From positions 50,372,635-50,436,634 of the forward strand of contig NC_064827.1 of the NCBI RefSeq assembly GCF_024166365.1: 64,000 nt of DNA, read 5' to 3'. Source of the stretch: Elephas maximus indicus. Its lineage: Eukaryota; Chordata; Mammalia; Proboscidea; Elephantidae. The position numbers were made by a program, and so were the translations under genes. Below the pieces are notes generated by a model. It was not told where the DNA came from. It saw only the letters and a list, made by a program, of their open reading frames with translations, and made no database searches. Positions 31,437-42,611 of this stretch are shown in pieces (positions within the stretch are counted from its first letter, which is position 1; every line of letters begins with the position of its first letter).

Positions 31437-32326
31437 ATCAGGACCACATGAGTCTTTTTTCTGCTTTTCTGTTTGGAATTTCTTTCTTGTGTTTAGAAGC
31501 ATAGAATGATAAGATTTATAGATGAAAAACCCATGGCTCTAGGACGTTGGGACTTTTCCAAGGTCATGGTGAGTTAGTGACAGTAAAAGAGAGTTGGTTA
31601 ACCTCTCAACCACTTTCCTCTCATGAAATGGAGGTGATTTCAGCTCAGTGTGTTTCAAAGTGTTTTTATGAGGATTAATGAGAAAAATTTGTGAAACAGT
31701 ATACAAAATGGAAATATCATCATTATCAAGGCTTTTAAGTCCAGGCAAGTGAGTACTTTTTGAAATTGAATAAAAACATGAACCTTTAGAGTACTAGTAC
31801 TCATTATTATAAGACGTTCTTCCCATTAGATTATAAATTCCTTGCTGACAGAGATTTTAGAGGCCAGTCCAAGTCCTAATTTAATATTTTATGTATAGGG
31901 AAATTGAGGTTGCACAGCTTGCTGATAGCAGAGTCCAAACTCAAACCCAAGGCTCAGTGTACATCCCAGTCTCTTTACTCTGCATCGTGCAGCACAGCAC
32001 CCTCTGCCTAGTAAGAGCTCACACGTTTGCATTCTAGTGGGTGAGCAGGCACAAGAGCAGTTACAATACAGTGAGGTTCATACCACCATGGAGAAGCATT
32101 TACAGTAAAATTAGAGCTTAGTCACGGAATATCGCTTATTCCCAGCATGGCTGTTCTTTGTGTTCTGTGGATGCCTGAGCAGGGTGTGGAACAACTTCTT
32201 TTCGTTTTTTTGAATCACTGTCTAAAATCACCAGGCAATTTCTACGTATGAATTTCTGAGCTTAGTAAGTACACTTCTTCCTGAGTTCCCCTTCATCTGA
32301 GCTATTTTTGTCATTTTGGGAGTGAT
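31437..32326. other. TMEFF1 intron with a MIR fragment
   Basis: 31880-31995 is an antisense MIR (GGGAAATTGAGGTTGCACAG, CTCAAACCCAAGGCTCAG). The remainder is not recognised. Confidence 0.5.
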
Positions 32327-32683
32327 TATGGGTGTTACAATGGTTAAGTGCTTGGCTGCTAACCAAAAGGTTGGCACTTGGAACCCACACAGTAGCTCTG
32401 TGGGAGAAAGACCTGGTGATCTGCTTCCATAAAAATTACAGCTAGGAAAAACCTACAGGGCGGTTCTACTCTGTTATGTGAGGTTGCTCTGAGACAACTC
32501 TGACTTGTGGAGACCCCATCCATGTGTGTCAGAGTAGAACTGTGCTTCATAGGGTTTTCAGTGGCTGACTTTTTGGAAGTAGATTGTCAGGCTTTTCTTC
32601 TGAGGCACCCCTGGGTAGACTCAAACCTCCAATATTTTGGTGAGCAGCTGAGTACTTTAACCATTTGCACCACCCAGAGACTC
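32327..32683. repeat. Two abutting SINEs in opposite orientation
   Basis: 32327-32495 is a diverged + strand long-form SINE (GGTTAAGTGCTTGGCTGCTA, GGAGAAAGACCTGGTGATCT). 32496-32683 is a - strand third-form SINE (CTGACTTGTGGAGACCCC, TTTTGGAAGTAGATTGTCAG, ACCACCCAGAGACTC). Confidence 0.85.
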
Positions 32684-33080
32684 AGGGTTGTCATGATGTT
32701 CAGGGAAAGTATGTAGGTCAGGGTGCTGCCACAGGTTTCTTATGTGGTCAGTCACTGTGGATGGGAAGTTGCTGGGTCAGAGCAAGGGTGGGCTTTCCTG
32801 TCAGGGATGCATTTGCAGCAGTGTGGACCCTGGGAATGAGTTCTGCTTATGTCCATACCGGCATCCTATATCCAATTCTCTCACCTCCCCTGGCTTTGTA
32901 AGGAAGGTAGCAGCCTGACATGGCACTGCTTCTTGCCCTGTCTCACGTCAAATAGTGCCTTGTTTCCTGTTCACGTGATTGCATGCAGTATGGCTCAGTG
33001 TGTGAAATGTGTATGACTCTGGAAACATTGAGATACCCTAAATGAAATAAGCTTTTCCTTTTCTTTTTAAAACGAAACAG

Positions 33081-33165
33081 AAAATGCCCGAAAAACAACA
33101 GAGGACGTCGTCAGAAGCAAAACCTAGGCCATTTTCCTTCAGATACGTCATCCAGAATGGTTTAA
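33081..33165 (+). CDS. TMEFF1: TMEFF1 last coding exon: cytoplasmic tail and stop
   Basis: Acceptor AAACGAAACAG ends at 33080. The exon completes Arg and reads KCPKNNRGRRQKQNLGHFPS, then DTSSRMV and the stop TAA at 33163-33165. The tail is short, with a strongly basic juxtamembrane stretch (KNNRGRRQK) that fits the positive-inside rule and possible G-protein or lipid contact. Together the five exons give 583 coding nt with no frame break. They are the last five of what is about ten exons in other mammals (from memory). Confidence 0.95.
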
Positions 33166-33945
33166 ACTGATGACTTTTATACATACACTGGCCATGTGAT
33201 GTACATTTATTATGTCTTTTTTTAAAGAATGGAAATATTTATTTCAGAGGCCTTATTTTTGGACATTTTCAGTGTAGTACTATTGGCTCGTATTTAGAAA
33301 TATTCAGCTACAACAGTTTTGGACTGTTTAGTAGTCTTTGTTTTATGTTTTTAAATACAGAAATTGGTTTCATGTATTTGTACCACATGGTAGTTCTAAG
33401 ACTTGTTCTTTACCCGTGGAATGTAATATTTTTGCAAAGATGGACCACTTTACAAATGGTTATAAAGTTATATTCACTGCTTCCACAATGACCACAGCAA
33501 TGACAGAGCATGAACTAAAGGTAAAGATGTTTACAGATTACTTTTCTTACAAAAAAAACACTAGAAGACACTGTGTTTAAATAGATATTTAAATGTTTTT
33601 GAGATTCAGCAACTGATTTTTTAGACACTGCCTATTGCATGAACTGTAAAACCATGTGTGTTAGATGTAAAATATTTATAAGATGTATGGACTGAAATTC
33701 GATTATTCCTCTCTTTGAAAAATAATTCTAACAATTTGAAAAGGTATCTGGTAGTAATGATGGAGCAGATTGCTGGAAGTAGATTTAGATATTGAGAAAA
33801 TAGGCTGCTTAACAGATTGGAATAAAGCCCCTATCAGTTAAACTACCTTAATATGCGTTCATTTTTAAAGAAAATACTTGTTTTAACATAAATAAGCAAA
33901 CTGTATCAGTGTTTGTGAATAAAATACAAAAAATGATTGTTAAAG
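33166..33945 (+). other. TMEFF1: TMEFF1 3' UTR
   Basis: AT-rich, repeat-free sequence after the stop. AATAAA hexamers at 33821-33826 and 33918-33923 are the candidate poly(A) signals; the second, followed by GTT-rich sequence, would end the transcript near 33,940. More distal ends up to about 34.15 kb cannot be excluded. Confidence 0.7.
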
Positions 33946-34529
33946 ATTGATGCTCTTAAAGTGAGCTTAAAAAATTATCTAAGATCTCTGTCCAAATTGT
34001 CTTGTAGTTATAGCTGTATTAATAGATTGTTGTTTAAAGATCTGAAGTGTGAATAGAATGTATTCAGCTGTTTATCATGTAGTTTAGGTATTCAAAAGTA
34101 TGCATGTAGAATTTAAGAATGTTCAAAATTAAATATTTGATTTGGAAAAGCATGTTATAATGTTTTCACAATACGGCCTCTGTCTCGGTGTGTTTATTTA
34201 CTATATTCTTTGATATTGCTTTATCAGTATATTTAATAAGTACAATTAATAGAAAAAGTTGATTTGAGTTCACAGTTTTCCTTTCTTTTAGAAATACTGC
34301 TTGAAAATACCTAAATTGAAAAACCTTTATCCAAGAGTAGAAGTTTACTTTTTTAGTCACTTGGTTTCTAGGCCTAATACGAGTAACATGGTAGCTTTAG
34401 TGAACTTTTTAAAAATCCGTTCCTCTTCTTATTTGAGTCCCTTAGTCAGACAGCAGGCATGTTTGGAACAGTACCCAGTGCTTTGCAAGGGTTCATATTG
34501 CAGAACAGTCACGTATGAATATTTGTAGT

Positions 34530-34537
34530 TATAAATA
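34530..34537 (+). promoter_or_regulatory. CAVIN4 TATA/MEF2-like box
   Basis: TATAAATA inside TTATAAATAC, which matches nine of ten positions of the MEF2 consensus YTAWWWWTAR. Spacing would put transcription start near 34,560 and give a 5' UTR of about 100 nt without upstream ATG. CAVIN4 is a striated-muscle gene, so a MEF2/TATA overlap is plausible (inference). Confidence 0.5.
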
Positions 34538-34662
34538 CTTGACCAGTCTCCAGGGGTGGGGTTTCCAGCCCTTTAAACAACCCGGTTGCCTGTTATCAAG
34601 CTGTTTGCTCTGAGTGCCAGAATTGATTGTGGTAGGACATCTTTCACTGAGAAATAAATAAA

Positions 34663-35070
34663 ATGGAGCATAACGGGTCTGCTTCAAATGCTGATAAAAT
34701 CCATCAGAATCGCTTGTCCAGTGTTACAGAAGACGAAGACCAAGATGCAGCTCTCACCATTGTGACTGTGCTGGACAAAGTAGCTTCCATTGTGGACAGT
34801 GTTCAGGCAAGCCAGAAGAGAATAGAAGAGAGACACAGGGAAATGGAAGACGCAATAAAATCTGTCCAGATTGACCTGCTGAAGTTCTCAAAGTCACACA
34901 GCAACACAAGTTACATCGTTAACAAGTTGTTTGAGAAAACCCGAAAAGTCAGTGCTCACATTAAAGACGTGAAGGCCCGCGTGGAGAAGCAACAAATACA
35001 TGTTACAAAAGTTGAATCCAAGCAAGAGGAAATAATGAAGAAAAATAAATTCCGTGTGGTAATATTTCAG
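34663..35070 (+). CDS. CAVIN4: CAVIN4 (MURC) exon 1
   Basis: CAVIN4 is the muscle member of the cavin family: it coats caveolae with caveolin-3 and is linked to RhoA/ROCK and ERK signalling and T-tubule/myofibril organisation (known of the family). Exon 1 codes for 136 residues from [20 protein letters not shown] to FRVVIFQ. The region after residue 30, [20 protein letters not shown] and [20 protein letters not shown], is the helical HR1 coiled coil that trimerises cavins. A Lys-rich stretch at about 100-130 ([21 protein letters not shown]) is the basic phosphoinositide-binding face. The start has A at -3 and G at +4 and is preceded by AATAAATAAA. Donor GTAAGC at 35071, phase 0. Confidence 0.97.
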
Positions 35071-35869
35071 GTAAGCTTGACCTTGTAGTTAGCCTGATTT
35101 TTATAACCTCTTGCATCCTCTGTGATTGCCAATAAGTCATAACAGAGGTTTCCAATGTCACATTTTAACTGTGGTATATATTGATGTGATAGAATTCTCA
35201 GCGGAGATCTCAGAACATAACCAGTTCTGTGTTAACTAACATACCCTCAGTATTTTGAGCTTCTCAACTGTTTTGTGTAATGTGAACCATAGATCATAGC
35301 TTAGTCTGTTTCTTGTCTTTGAAACTTAATATTGGTAAGGCTTTTTGGGTATGTTAGCTGTGCATGATGCCCTCTCGTAGTGTAACTTCTAGTTAACCCT
35401 CATTTAGCTTCTTGATTGTATAGAAGGAGAAAATGAGGACCAGGGATCCCACAATACAGGTTTTTTTCTTCCCCTTTTTACGGAGAGCCTGGAAAGCACT
35501 AAACAATAAAACATAAACTCTTCAGAATATAACTTGCCAAGAAAAGCTGTCTGTTCTCTAAATGAACAATCAGGTAGTTTTTCTTATTTTCACTGGGGTG
35601 ATATAAATGTGGGCATTACATAAATCCTTGCATATGATTATAAAGCCTTTTTTACTCAACTGATTTAATGTAATCATTTTCTTGCACCTGACACTCAATA
35701 GTTTTTGAAACAGGAACATAGCCATGACAAATGTATAATATCTCTATTTTTAAAACTTTTACAAATCAAAAAGAAAAAATTGAACTCTCCTTCCACAATA
35801 GAAAAACAGGAAAATCATTATCAGGCAGTTCACAAAAGACAAAATAAATGAGAACCGAATTCCACTTTC
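35071..35869. other. CAVIN4 intron 1, first part
   Basis: No recognised element. Confidence 0.4.
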
Positions 35870-36260
35870 ACCTATTTAAATATTGGCAGATACTATATGC
35901 CCAGAGTTTAAGGTACAGAAAATCAAGCACTTTCATAGTCTGCTGGTAGGAGTGTTAACTGGTACAGTATTTCTGGAGGGTGGTTTTGGTAGTATACATT
36001 AAGGACTAGAAATTCACAAACATTTTGACACAAACATTTGCTTAATATTCTAAGCAGAAAATTAGCAATGAGTGCAAGGATGTTCACTGGTACATATATA
36101 CATTGTTGTCACAACTGTATTTTTAAGTGAGTATTTTATATGCATAGGAAGAACCCCAAAAAGAATTAAAATGAAACGGGAACATAGTTGGATTATATAG
36201 GCAGATATTTGTAAGATATTTAGAGATGTAGACATAACTCTCCACAGTGTTCTTTGCACA
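35870..36260 (+). repeat. L1M-type remnant
   Basis: GTCTGCTGGTAGGAGTGTTA, AACATTTTGACACAAACATT, GCAAGGATGTTCACTGGTAC follow sense L1M ORF2 C-terminal sequence. Confidence 0.65.
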
Positions 36261-38419
36261 GTTTACCATAGCCCTCTGTTGACTGATAAAGTTACACTGG
36301 GATGGGCAAGGTGTTATTTTAGGTCTGTTTTTAGGAACCTGTTGCTTATTTAGGAAGAAGAACAGGGAGAGAGAAAGGAGAAGAGTTGTTTATTTCAAAG
36401 GTAGATAGGTTGGACTGTGCCATTTGAAATCCTTTGCCCTGGAAGTCTATTTTCAGGCTTAGAAATTTGGAAAAAAAAAAAAACCAGTCACCTTACTCTC
36501 AGAGGCCAGTCCCAGTGTGGGCATACATAATGAGGATCTAGATTTGGTGTTGGAGAAGGTAGCATCCATTCTTCAATTTGCCTTTCAAGGGCATTACCAG
36601 TAGTGGGCATACATTACTCTCCACCTGCCAAACATCCTTGGTATCTAATCACTTTTCCTGAGAACTTTTGTGCAAAACAGTGGGCCAGGCGCCAATCAGG
36701 ATTTACAAAGGCTAAAGCAAAGCAATGTCTGGAAAGTTCTAATTTGGCTCTTTTTTGTCCATTGATAAAACTCTTTTTTAAGATGCTTCAGTATTTGCCT
36801 AACCCCTTAACTTACTACTTTTTTTTTTTTCTTTCTTGGAGCCCCTATAGTTGACTAAATAGAAGAGAACATGAAAAAGCAACTCTCAAGGTGCCACTGT
36901 AGGTCAGGATCTCTTTCTTTGTAAGAAATGATACTATGAAGATTCTTTGAAATTAATTTGTCCAGAGTAAGCAGCAGTTTTTCAAAAAGCAATTGCTGTC
37001 TTCTAATTGGAGATCTCATAGAGATAAGATAAAGGCAAATAACAATGGATGTAAAACTTAGATTCAGTGATTCATTAGATATTAGGATACCGTGTACAAT
37101 ATTCACATGGTTATTCTTAGTTAAAATTAGTTCTTAATAATTAATATTTATAAGTGGTTATATTGAAATTGCCTCTTACAGTAAAATTAACTTTGAAGCT
37201 GAACAATACAGCTACAGTTTACTTTCGTTTCCATTTGTGTTCTTCCACCAAAAATTTTCCCTGGGTGTGTCTTTTGGTGTTAATCTTATTGGTACTATAT
37301 CTCATAGAGTTGTATATGGCTGAGCTTTCACCAAATCCTGAACATTGGCATTTAAAAATAAATTTTCTGCTATTTCCTGTGCAATTATGCCTTCTCTTTG
37401 AACATACTTTCACCTCAATGATCCTTTCATCATGCAAGCCAGGAATAACCATATCTTCCACCAATTTTGGTGATTGGCCACATGCCTGTGGTTACCAAAG
37501 GAAATACTTGGTCATTCCCTAATAAATCCCTGACTTCTATATATTCAAAATCCCCTTAACTGTATAACTCTGATATTCAATCAAGACCACTTACTATGAT
37601 CCATAATATTCATCTTGTTACAGAAATCATCTTTTTTACTTGAGCTTTTACATAAAATGATATGTAATAATTGTATTTGGAAGTAAATTTATAGTCTTCA
37701 GTTATTATTACAGTGCATTCATTATTAAGTCATGGTATCTCTGACTCATGGGGGTTGCAACAAATAGACCCATACAAGTACTTTCTCTCACTACCTCTGT
37801 TTTGTTTTAAAGCCTGATTTTGTATTATTTGTTTACAGTTGAAGAAGAATATGTGATTGTTGAGTTGAACTGTATCAGAATTCTTCATAGCAGGGTTGTG
37901 AGGATTTTTTTTCCCCTACCAAGCAATAATTATCTTTTGGCTCCTCCCTCTTCTAATTATATCTTCTCAGGACATGCCAACCCACACTGTGTTGCTGAAG
38001 CTACTCCCTGCAGCAGGTGTCAGGAAAGGAGAGGAATAATTTCGCTGAATCTAACTGATTCATCAGAGAGTTATGAGACGCCCACTGCTGCCTTTTTTAG
38101 CTCCTAAACTCTTCACTACTATAGCCAAAGAATTTAAAATAATTTTAAATAAGTATCCAAAGGTTCCAGGAATCCTTCTTTACTGTCAGGTTGATAGGTT
38201 ATAGAACACACATAAGTGTGTTTCTTATAAATTTATTTTTTGATTGGATATAATCTGGATCTCAAGTAGGAGCACTTTCTTTTAGAATTTGAACTCATGG
38301 CTCAGTTAAAAATCCCATAATCTTTAGTTTGTCCATTAATTTTTAGAAATAATCATTAAATGTGAGTTGGGTTCATTTAGCAGCTGAGGTCTGGGCTAGT
38401 TCTCAAGGTCACCAGTGTG
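36261..38419. other. CAVIN4 intron 1, repeat-poor stretch
   Basis: About 2.1 kb with no element that I recognise on either strand; short A13 at 36472-36484. Open frames here (for example 37154-37522 and 37820-38107) have no family signature and no start context worth calling. Confidence 0.4.
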
Positions 38420-39860
38420 TGTCATGTTCCCAAATTCAGTTCTTATCATTTTGATACATTTGACAGTTGATTCCTCCCTTCTCCTTGAAACTATCTTCCC
38501 CCTGGTTCCTGGAGGCACAGCCTTCTCCTGGATTTCCTCCTGCTCTACTGGCTGTTGCTATTCTGACTCACTTTTTTTTTTTTTGTCATTTCTTCCTTTC
38601 TATCTACAGGTCCTAAATCACTTAATCTATAATTATAAAATAAAAAAAGTCTAACAGTTTTTCCATGACTTATTTGGCAGCAAAACCTAGCTTGATCTGA
38701 ACTCATTTGATGGTAAAACCTGACCTGAAATAGCATGAAGCTGTTATGGTCTTTATCTCCACTTAGTGTGAATATTCATATTTTTGTTTAGAATGTTTCT
38801 TCCCTAGATCTCCCTGGGAATGTTATATAATGTGTCATATTATTTTTCCAAAATCTAAGCTATTTTGAATTCTGAAACATACTTCGACCCTAAGAAATTT
38901 TGTATAATGAATTGTCGACCCGTTCATTCAGTCTCTTAGTGATCTCTCTCATTTAAATTCCATCTTTACATTGATGACTCCTAAATTTATATACCTAGCC
39001 TAGCTCTCTCTCCCGAACTCCAAACTCATATACCCAGCTACCTATTCATTATCTCTGCTTGGATGTCCCTTGGGGATCTGGAAGACAGGTTCAGATCCAT
39101 CCTTCCCCTCTGGTGTCTTCCTCCTACTGTCTTTCCATCTCAGTTAATGGCAGATCTATCCTTCATTTTGTCAGGCCATATACTCGAGAGCCATTCTTTA
39201 ACACTCCATGTCCAAATCTGGCAACAAATACAGTTGGCTCCACCTTCAAAGTAGATCAGAATCAAGCTGCTTCTTACCACTACCAATGCCAACACCTTGA
39301 TTCATCTTTTACTTGGCTTCTCTCAATAGTTGCCATCTGGTCTTCCTAATTCTGAGCTTGCCCCTATAGTCTGTTTTCAGCAGAGTGGTCCTTTACAACA
39401 TGGGTCAGATCATGTCACTACCCTCCTCAAAATATTGTAGTGGCTGCCCATCATACTTGGAATAAGAACCCCAGCTCTTCTTACTAAATACAGAGCCCTA
39501 CATGATTTGGGTCTCCCACTATCTGTCTTCTCCTCTTTTCTACTGTTCTTGCCCCTTGATCACTCTCTAGCCTCCTTGATGTTTCTTCCCCCCTCCCGCC
39601 CTACATATATGCATTACCTTCAGATCTAGGCTCAGGTGTCACCTTACTGTGAAGCCTTTCTTATCACTGTATTTCAAATAGCACCTTCCCTCATCACTGT
39701 ATATCCCTCTTCCATGCTTTTTCACCTTAGCACTTATCACTGTCCAACATACTATATGCTTTACTTATTTGTCGTCCACTAGCATATATGCTCTCTGTTT
39801 TCTTTACAGAAGCTTCTCGGTTCCTAGAACATAGACTGGTGTATGGTGGGTTGAGTGAAG
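38420..39860 (+). repeat. Long L2-type LINE, sense
   Basis: CCTGGATTTCCTCCTGCTCT (about 38525), ATTGATGACTCCTAAATTTA (about 38970, the degraded YADDS reverse-transcriptase site), TCAGATCATGTCACTACCCT (39404), AAGAACCCCAGCTCTTCTTA, CCTACATGATTTGGGTCTCC, and the 3' part CATACTATATGCTTTACTTA. Order and orientation fit L2 over 1.4 kb. Confidence 0.75.
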
Positions 39861-40129
39861 AAATAAGCTTCTTATGTTGTGCAACAAACATTTACATTGA
39901 GCATACCTACCATATAGAAGGCACTATGATGAGTACTGGGCATAAAATATAAATAAGACAAAATATCTCCACTTTCAAGGACTCCCTCATTTAATGAAGG
40001 CTTCTGGGAGACAGATGTATAAAAGTAGAGTTCCAATTCAATGTGTGATAGATGTTTTAAATAGAGGTATCCTTTATGAATCTTTTTGGTTTAAACTGGG
40101 GACAGAATTAGCCACATAGGGAAGTTAGG

Positions 40130-41040
40130 GACATGTGAATTGAGTCTTGAAGAAAGATTCAACTCGCAAAGTCCAAAAGAGGTGAGGCAGCATTTAAGAT
40201 AGCAAAAAGCACATATACAAGGGCATAGCGGGGTGAAAAATGTTTGAGGAATTGAAAGTGGTTGTGTATTGGAACTGAAGGAGTGGGAAAGTAGGTTTAG
40301 ATCAAACTGTGAAGAGTCTTATGATCATCCTAAAGAATTTAAACTCTGCCCTTTGAATGTTGATGAGCTCCTGAAAGTTTTGAAGCAGAGGAGGGACATG
40401 ATCAGAACTATGCTTTAGAATTACTTAGAAATACTTATGTTTTCGAGATAGAGAGGTCAGTGAGGAGGTATTGTACTAGCTCCGTCCAAAGATGATGAGG
40501 ACCTGAATGAAGACATTGGTAGAGAGAATGAGGAAGGGGGGAAGAAACAAGATACGAAGCGGTATTATTGAAAGGACTTGGCAACCTATTGGATACGGAA
40601 TGAGAAGGAGAGGAAATATTTGGGATGATTCTGAGGTTTCTATCTTGGGTGGCTCCTGGATGGGTGTTGGTGCAGTGAGGTACAGGAAAAGAAGCAGGTG
40701 TGGAGAGGATGTTGGATGGGGTTTGATTTGGGGGCCTGTTAAGTTTGAGGTGCCTGTGTTACATTGAAGGGGAGAAGTCTGGCCATCCTTTAGAAAAGTG
40801 TTTTCATCTTAGGTGAAGGGGAGAGGTGAAGATAAAATATTTACGAGCTAGCTTACACTTGGATTTGAAGGTATGGAAGTGAGTGAGGATGTTCAGGGTA
40901 AGCTTGGGAGATGAAGAGGAGAGGGCCAAGGAGAGAGAAACGCTGAGAAATACCAACATTTAAGGAGGGGGAGAGGCTAAATAGTCCTATGGAGGAAATT
41001 CAGAAGGCATGGTTGGAAGGTAAAAACTGATCTCCAGGGC
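40130..41040 (-). repeat. L2-type LINE, antisense
   Basis: CAGAGGAGGGACATGATCAG (about 40387), GATTCTGAGGTTTCTATCTT and TGAGGTGCCTGTGTTACATT are antisense L2 ORF2. It ends just before the CAVIN4 acceptor. Confidence 0.65.
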
Positions 41041-41079
41041 AGAGAAAACACTAATGTGCCTTGTTTTTCTCTTCTTCAG

Positions 41080-41748
41080 GAGAAGATTCCGTGTCCGACG
41101 TCCCTATCTATTGTTAAAGACCAGAGCCTAACTGAGAATCAGGAGGAGGAGGAGGAGGAGGATGTCTTTGACCCTCCCATTGATCTCTCCTCTGATGAAG
41201 AGTATTTTGTTGAAGAAAGCAGATCTGCTAGGCTTAGAAAGTCAGGCAAGGAGCGGATTGATAATATCAAAAAAGCGTTTTCCAAAGAGAACATGCAGAA
41301 GACACGGCAGAATTTTGACAAGAAAGTAAACAGAATTAGAACTAGAATAGTGACCCCTGAGAGGAGAGAGAGGCTTCGGCAGTCAGGGGAGAGGCTTCGG
41401 CAGTCTGGTGAAAGATTTAAGAAATCCTTGTCTAACGCAACTCCCTCAAGGGAAGCTTTTAAGATGCATAACCTTAGAAAACCTAAAGACCGAACTGTGG
41501 CTGAAGGCCAGGAGGGCATCCAGGAGCTGGGCGTGGACATCGTGGCCAGGAGCGAGTCTCTGGGCCCCATCAGTGAGTTCTACCAGGATGAGCCCAGCGA
41601 AACAGAACGTGACCAGGCCACAGCGGCATATCCTTCCCACGAAGGAGGGGAAATCCCGACCCCTGAGCCTTTAAAAGTTACTTCTAAACCTCAGGTGAAA
41701 GTAGCGGATGATGAATCTCTTTTGCTAGATTTAAAGCAGTCAGCATAA
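41080..41748 (+). CDS. CAVIN4: CAVIN4 (MURC) exon 2
   Basis: Acceptor TTTCTCTTCTTCAG ends at 41079; phase 0; 222 residues then TAA. It opens [15 protein letters not shown], then an acidic run (EEEEEE around residues 152-158, from a GAG repeat at 41142-41160) and [20 protein letters not shown]. Next comes the basic/helical block [20 protein letters not shown] and [20 protein letters not shown] (HR2), then two copies of RLRQSGE followed by RFKKS. The C-terminal disordered part carries Ser/Thr-rich motifs ([19 protein letters not shown]) and ends [11 protein letters not shown]. The full protein of 358 residues is close to the about 360 known for mammals. No disruption seen. Confidence 0.97.
   Translation, partial: EKIPCPTSLSIVKDQSLTENQEEEEEEDVFDPPIDLSSDEEYFVEESRSARLRKSGKERIDNIKKAFSKENMQKTRQNFDKKVNRIRTRIVTPERRERLRQSGERLRQSGERFKKSLSNATPSREAFKMHNLRKPKDRTVAEGQEGIQELGVDIVARSESLGPISEFYQDEPSETERDQATAAYPSHEGGEIPTPEPLKVTSKPQVKVADDESLLLDLKQSA
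41371..41412 (+). repeat. CAVIN4: In-frame 21-bp tandem repeat in CAVIN4
   Basis: AGGCTTCGGCAGTCAGGGGAG (21 bp; 41371-41391) followed by a second unit at 41392-41412 that starts with the same AGGCTTCGGCAGTC and ends TGGTGAA. It encodes RLRQSGE twice. From memory, human CAVIN4 has three units. Confidence 0.85.
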
Positions 41749-42399
41749 AGAGGAATTGAGTATATCTTGAGTATAAATCTGCTTAGTCATGCAGTTCTAG
41801 TTTGAATAGTATCATTATTTACATTTATATGCCATTTAGGGAAATACATAAAGGCTATGGTTATTTCATTTGTTATGTTTAAAATCTTAAAGATAATACA
41901 GAAACTATATATTTCCTTGAGAGTTCTTTTTTTTTCCCCTGGGCGCATACGATTCTAGCAGCCTTCTGTCTTATGTCACTCTTCCTCATGGCAGCTGTGG
42001 ATTTTTAAATTTCTTTCTATTGCTCATCAGAAGAGTAATTTCCTTGTTAGGGCCAGTTAGATGTTTGGTAGTGTAAAACAAATGAAGGGCAAATTTGTGG
42101 CCATCAATTTGCAAGTGAGCTCTAAATTTTGATATAGATTCATATGGCCAACCTCAAAGGGTAATAACTAACATGTGAATTATATCATCCATATATTCAC
42201 ATCAACAGATTTGTTAGTAAATTAACAATCATCCCTGTTTTTAATGCTTTTGCACACAAAAATGGAAGTCTGGACTTGGAGCATTTGGCTTAAGCATCAT
42301 TCGGGTTGGCAAATGGTGATTTTTCTATTTCTGTCTGCATTTATTAGTTAGCTTTCTACTGTAAGGAGAGCTTTCCCTTCTTCCTCATCTCTCTATCTA

Positions 42400-42581
42400 A
42401 GAAGCCCTGGTGGTGCAGTGGTTAAGTGCTCGTCTGCGCACCGAAAGTTTGGCAGTTCGAACCCACCAACTGCTCCATAGGAGAAAAATGTGGCAGCCTG
42501 CTTCCATAAAGATTTATAGCCTTGGGCAGTTCTACTCTGTAGGGTTGCTATGAGTCGGAATCAACTAGATGGCAGTGAGTT
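42400..42581 (+). repeat. AfroSINE-type SINE, long form, in CAVIN4 3' UTR
   Basis: AGAAGCCCTGGTGGTGCAGT start, GCTCCATAGGAGAAAAATGT long middle, and a small deletion around TTGGGCAGTTCTACTCTG. Ends AACTAGATGGCAGTGAGTTT. Confidence 0.92.
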
Positions 42582-42582
42582 T

Positions 42583-42611
42583 CATATATATGTGTGCATA
42601 TATATATATAT
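42583..42611. repeat. AT/TG dinucleotide repeat
   Basis: ATATATATGTGTGCATATAT and continuing TA units immediately after the SINE tail. Confidence 0.9.

Noticed and set aside
37154..37522. 122-residue + strand open frame in CAVIN4 intron 1
   Set aside because: Low-complexity Leu/Ser-rich translation with no domain, and no flanking splice sites that would add it to CAVIN4 in frame.
41139..41570. 143-residue minus-strand frame opposite CAVIN4 exon 2
   Set aside because: It is the shadow of the CAVIN4 coding sequence; its Ser run is just the complement of the GAG repeat.
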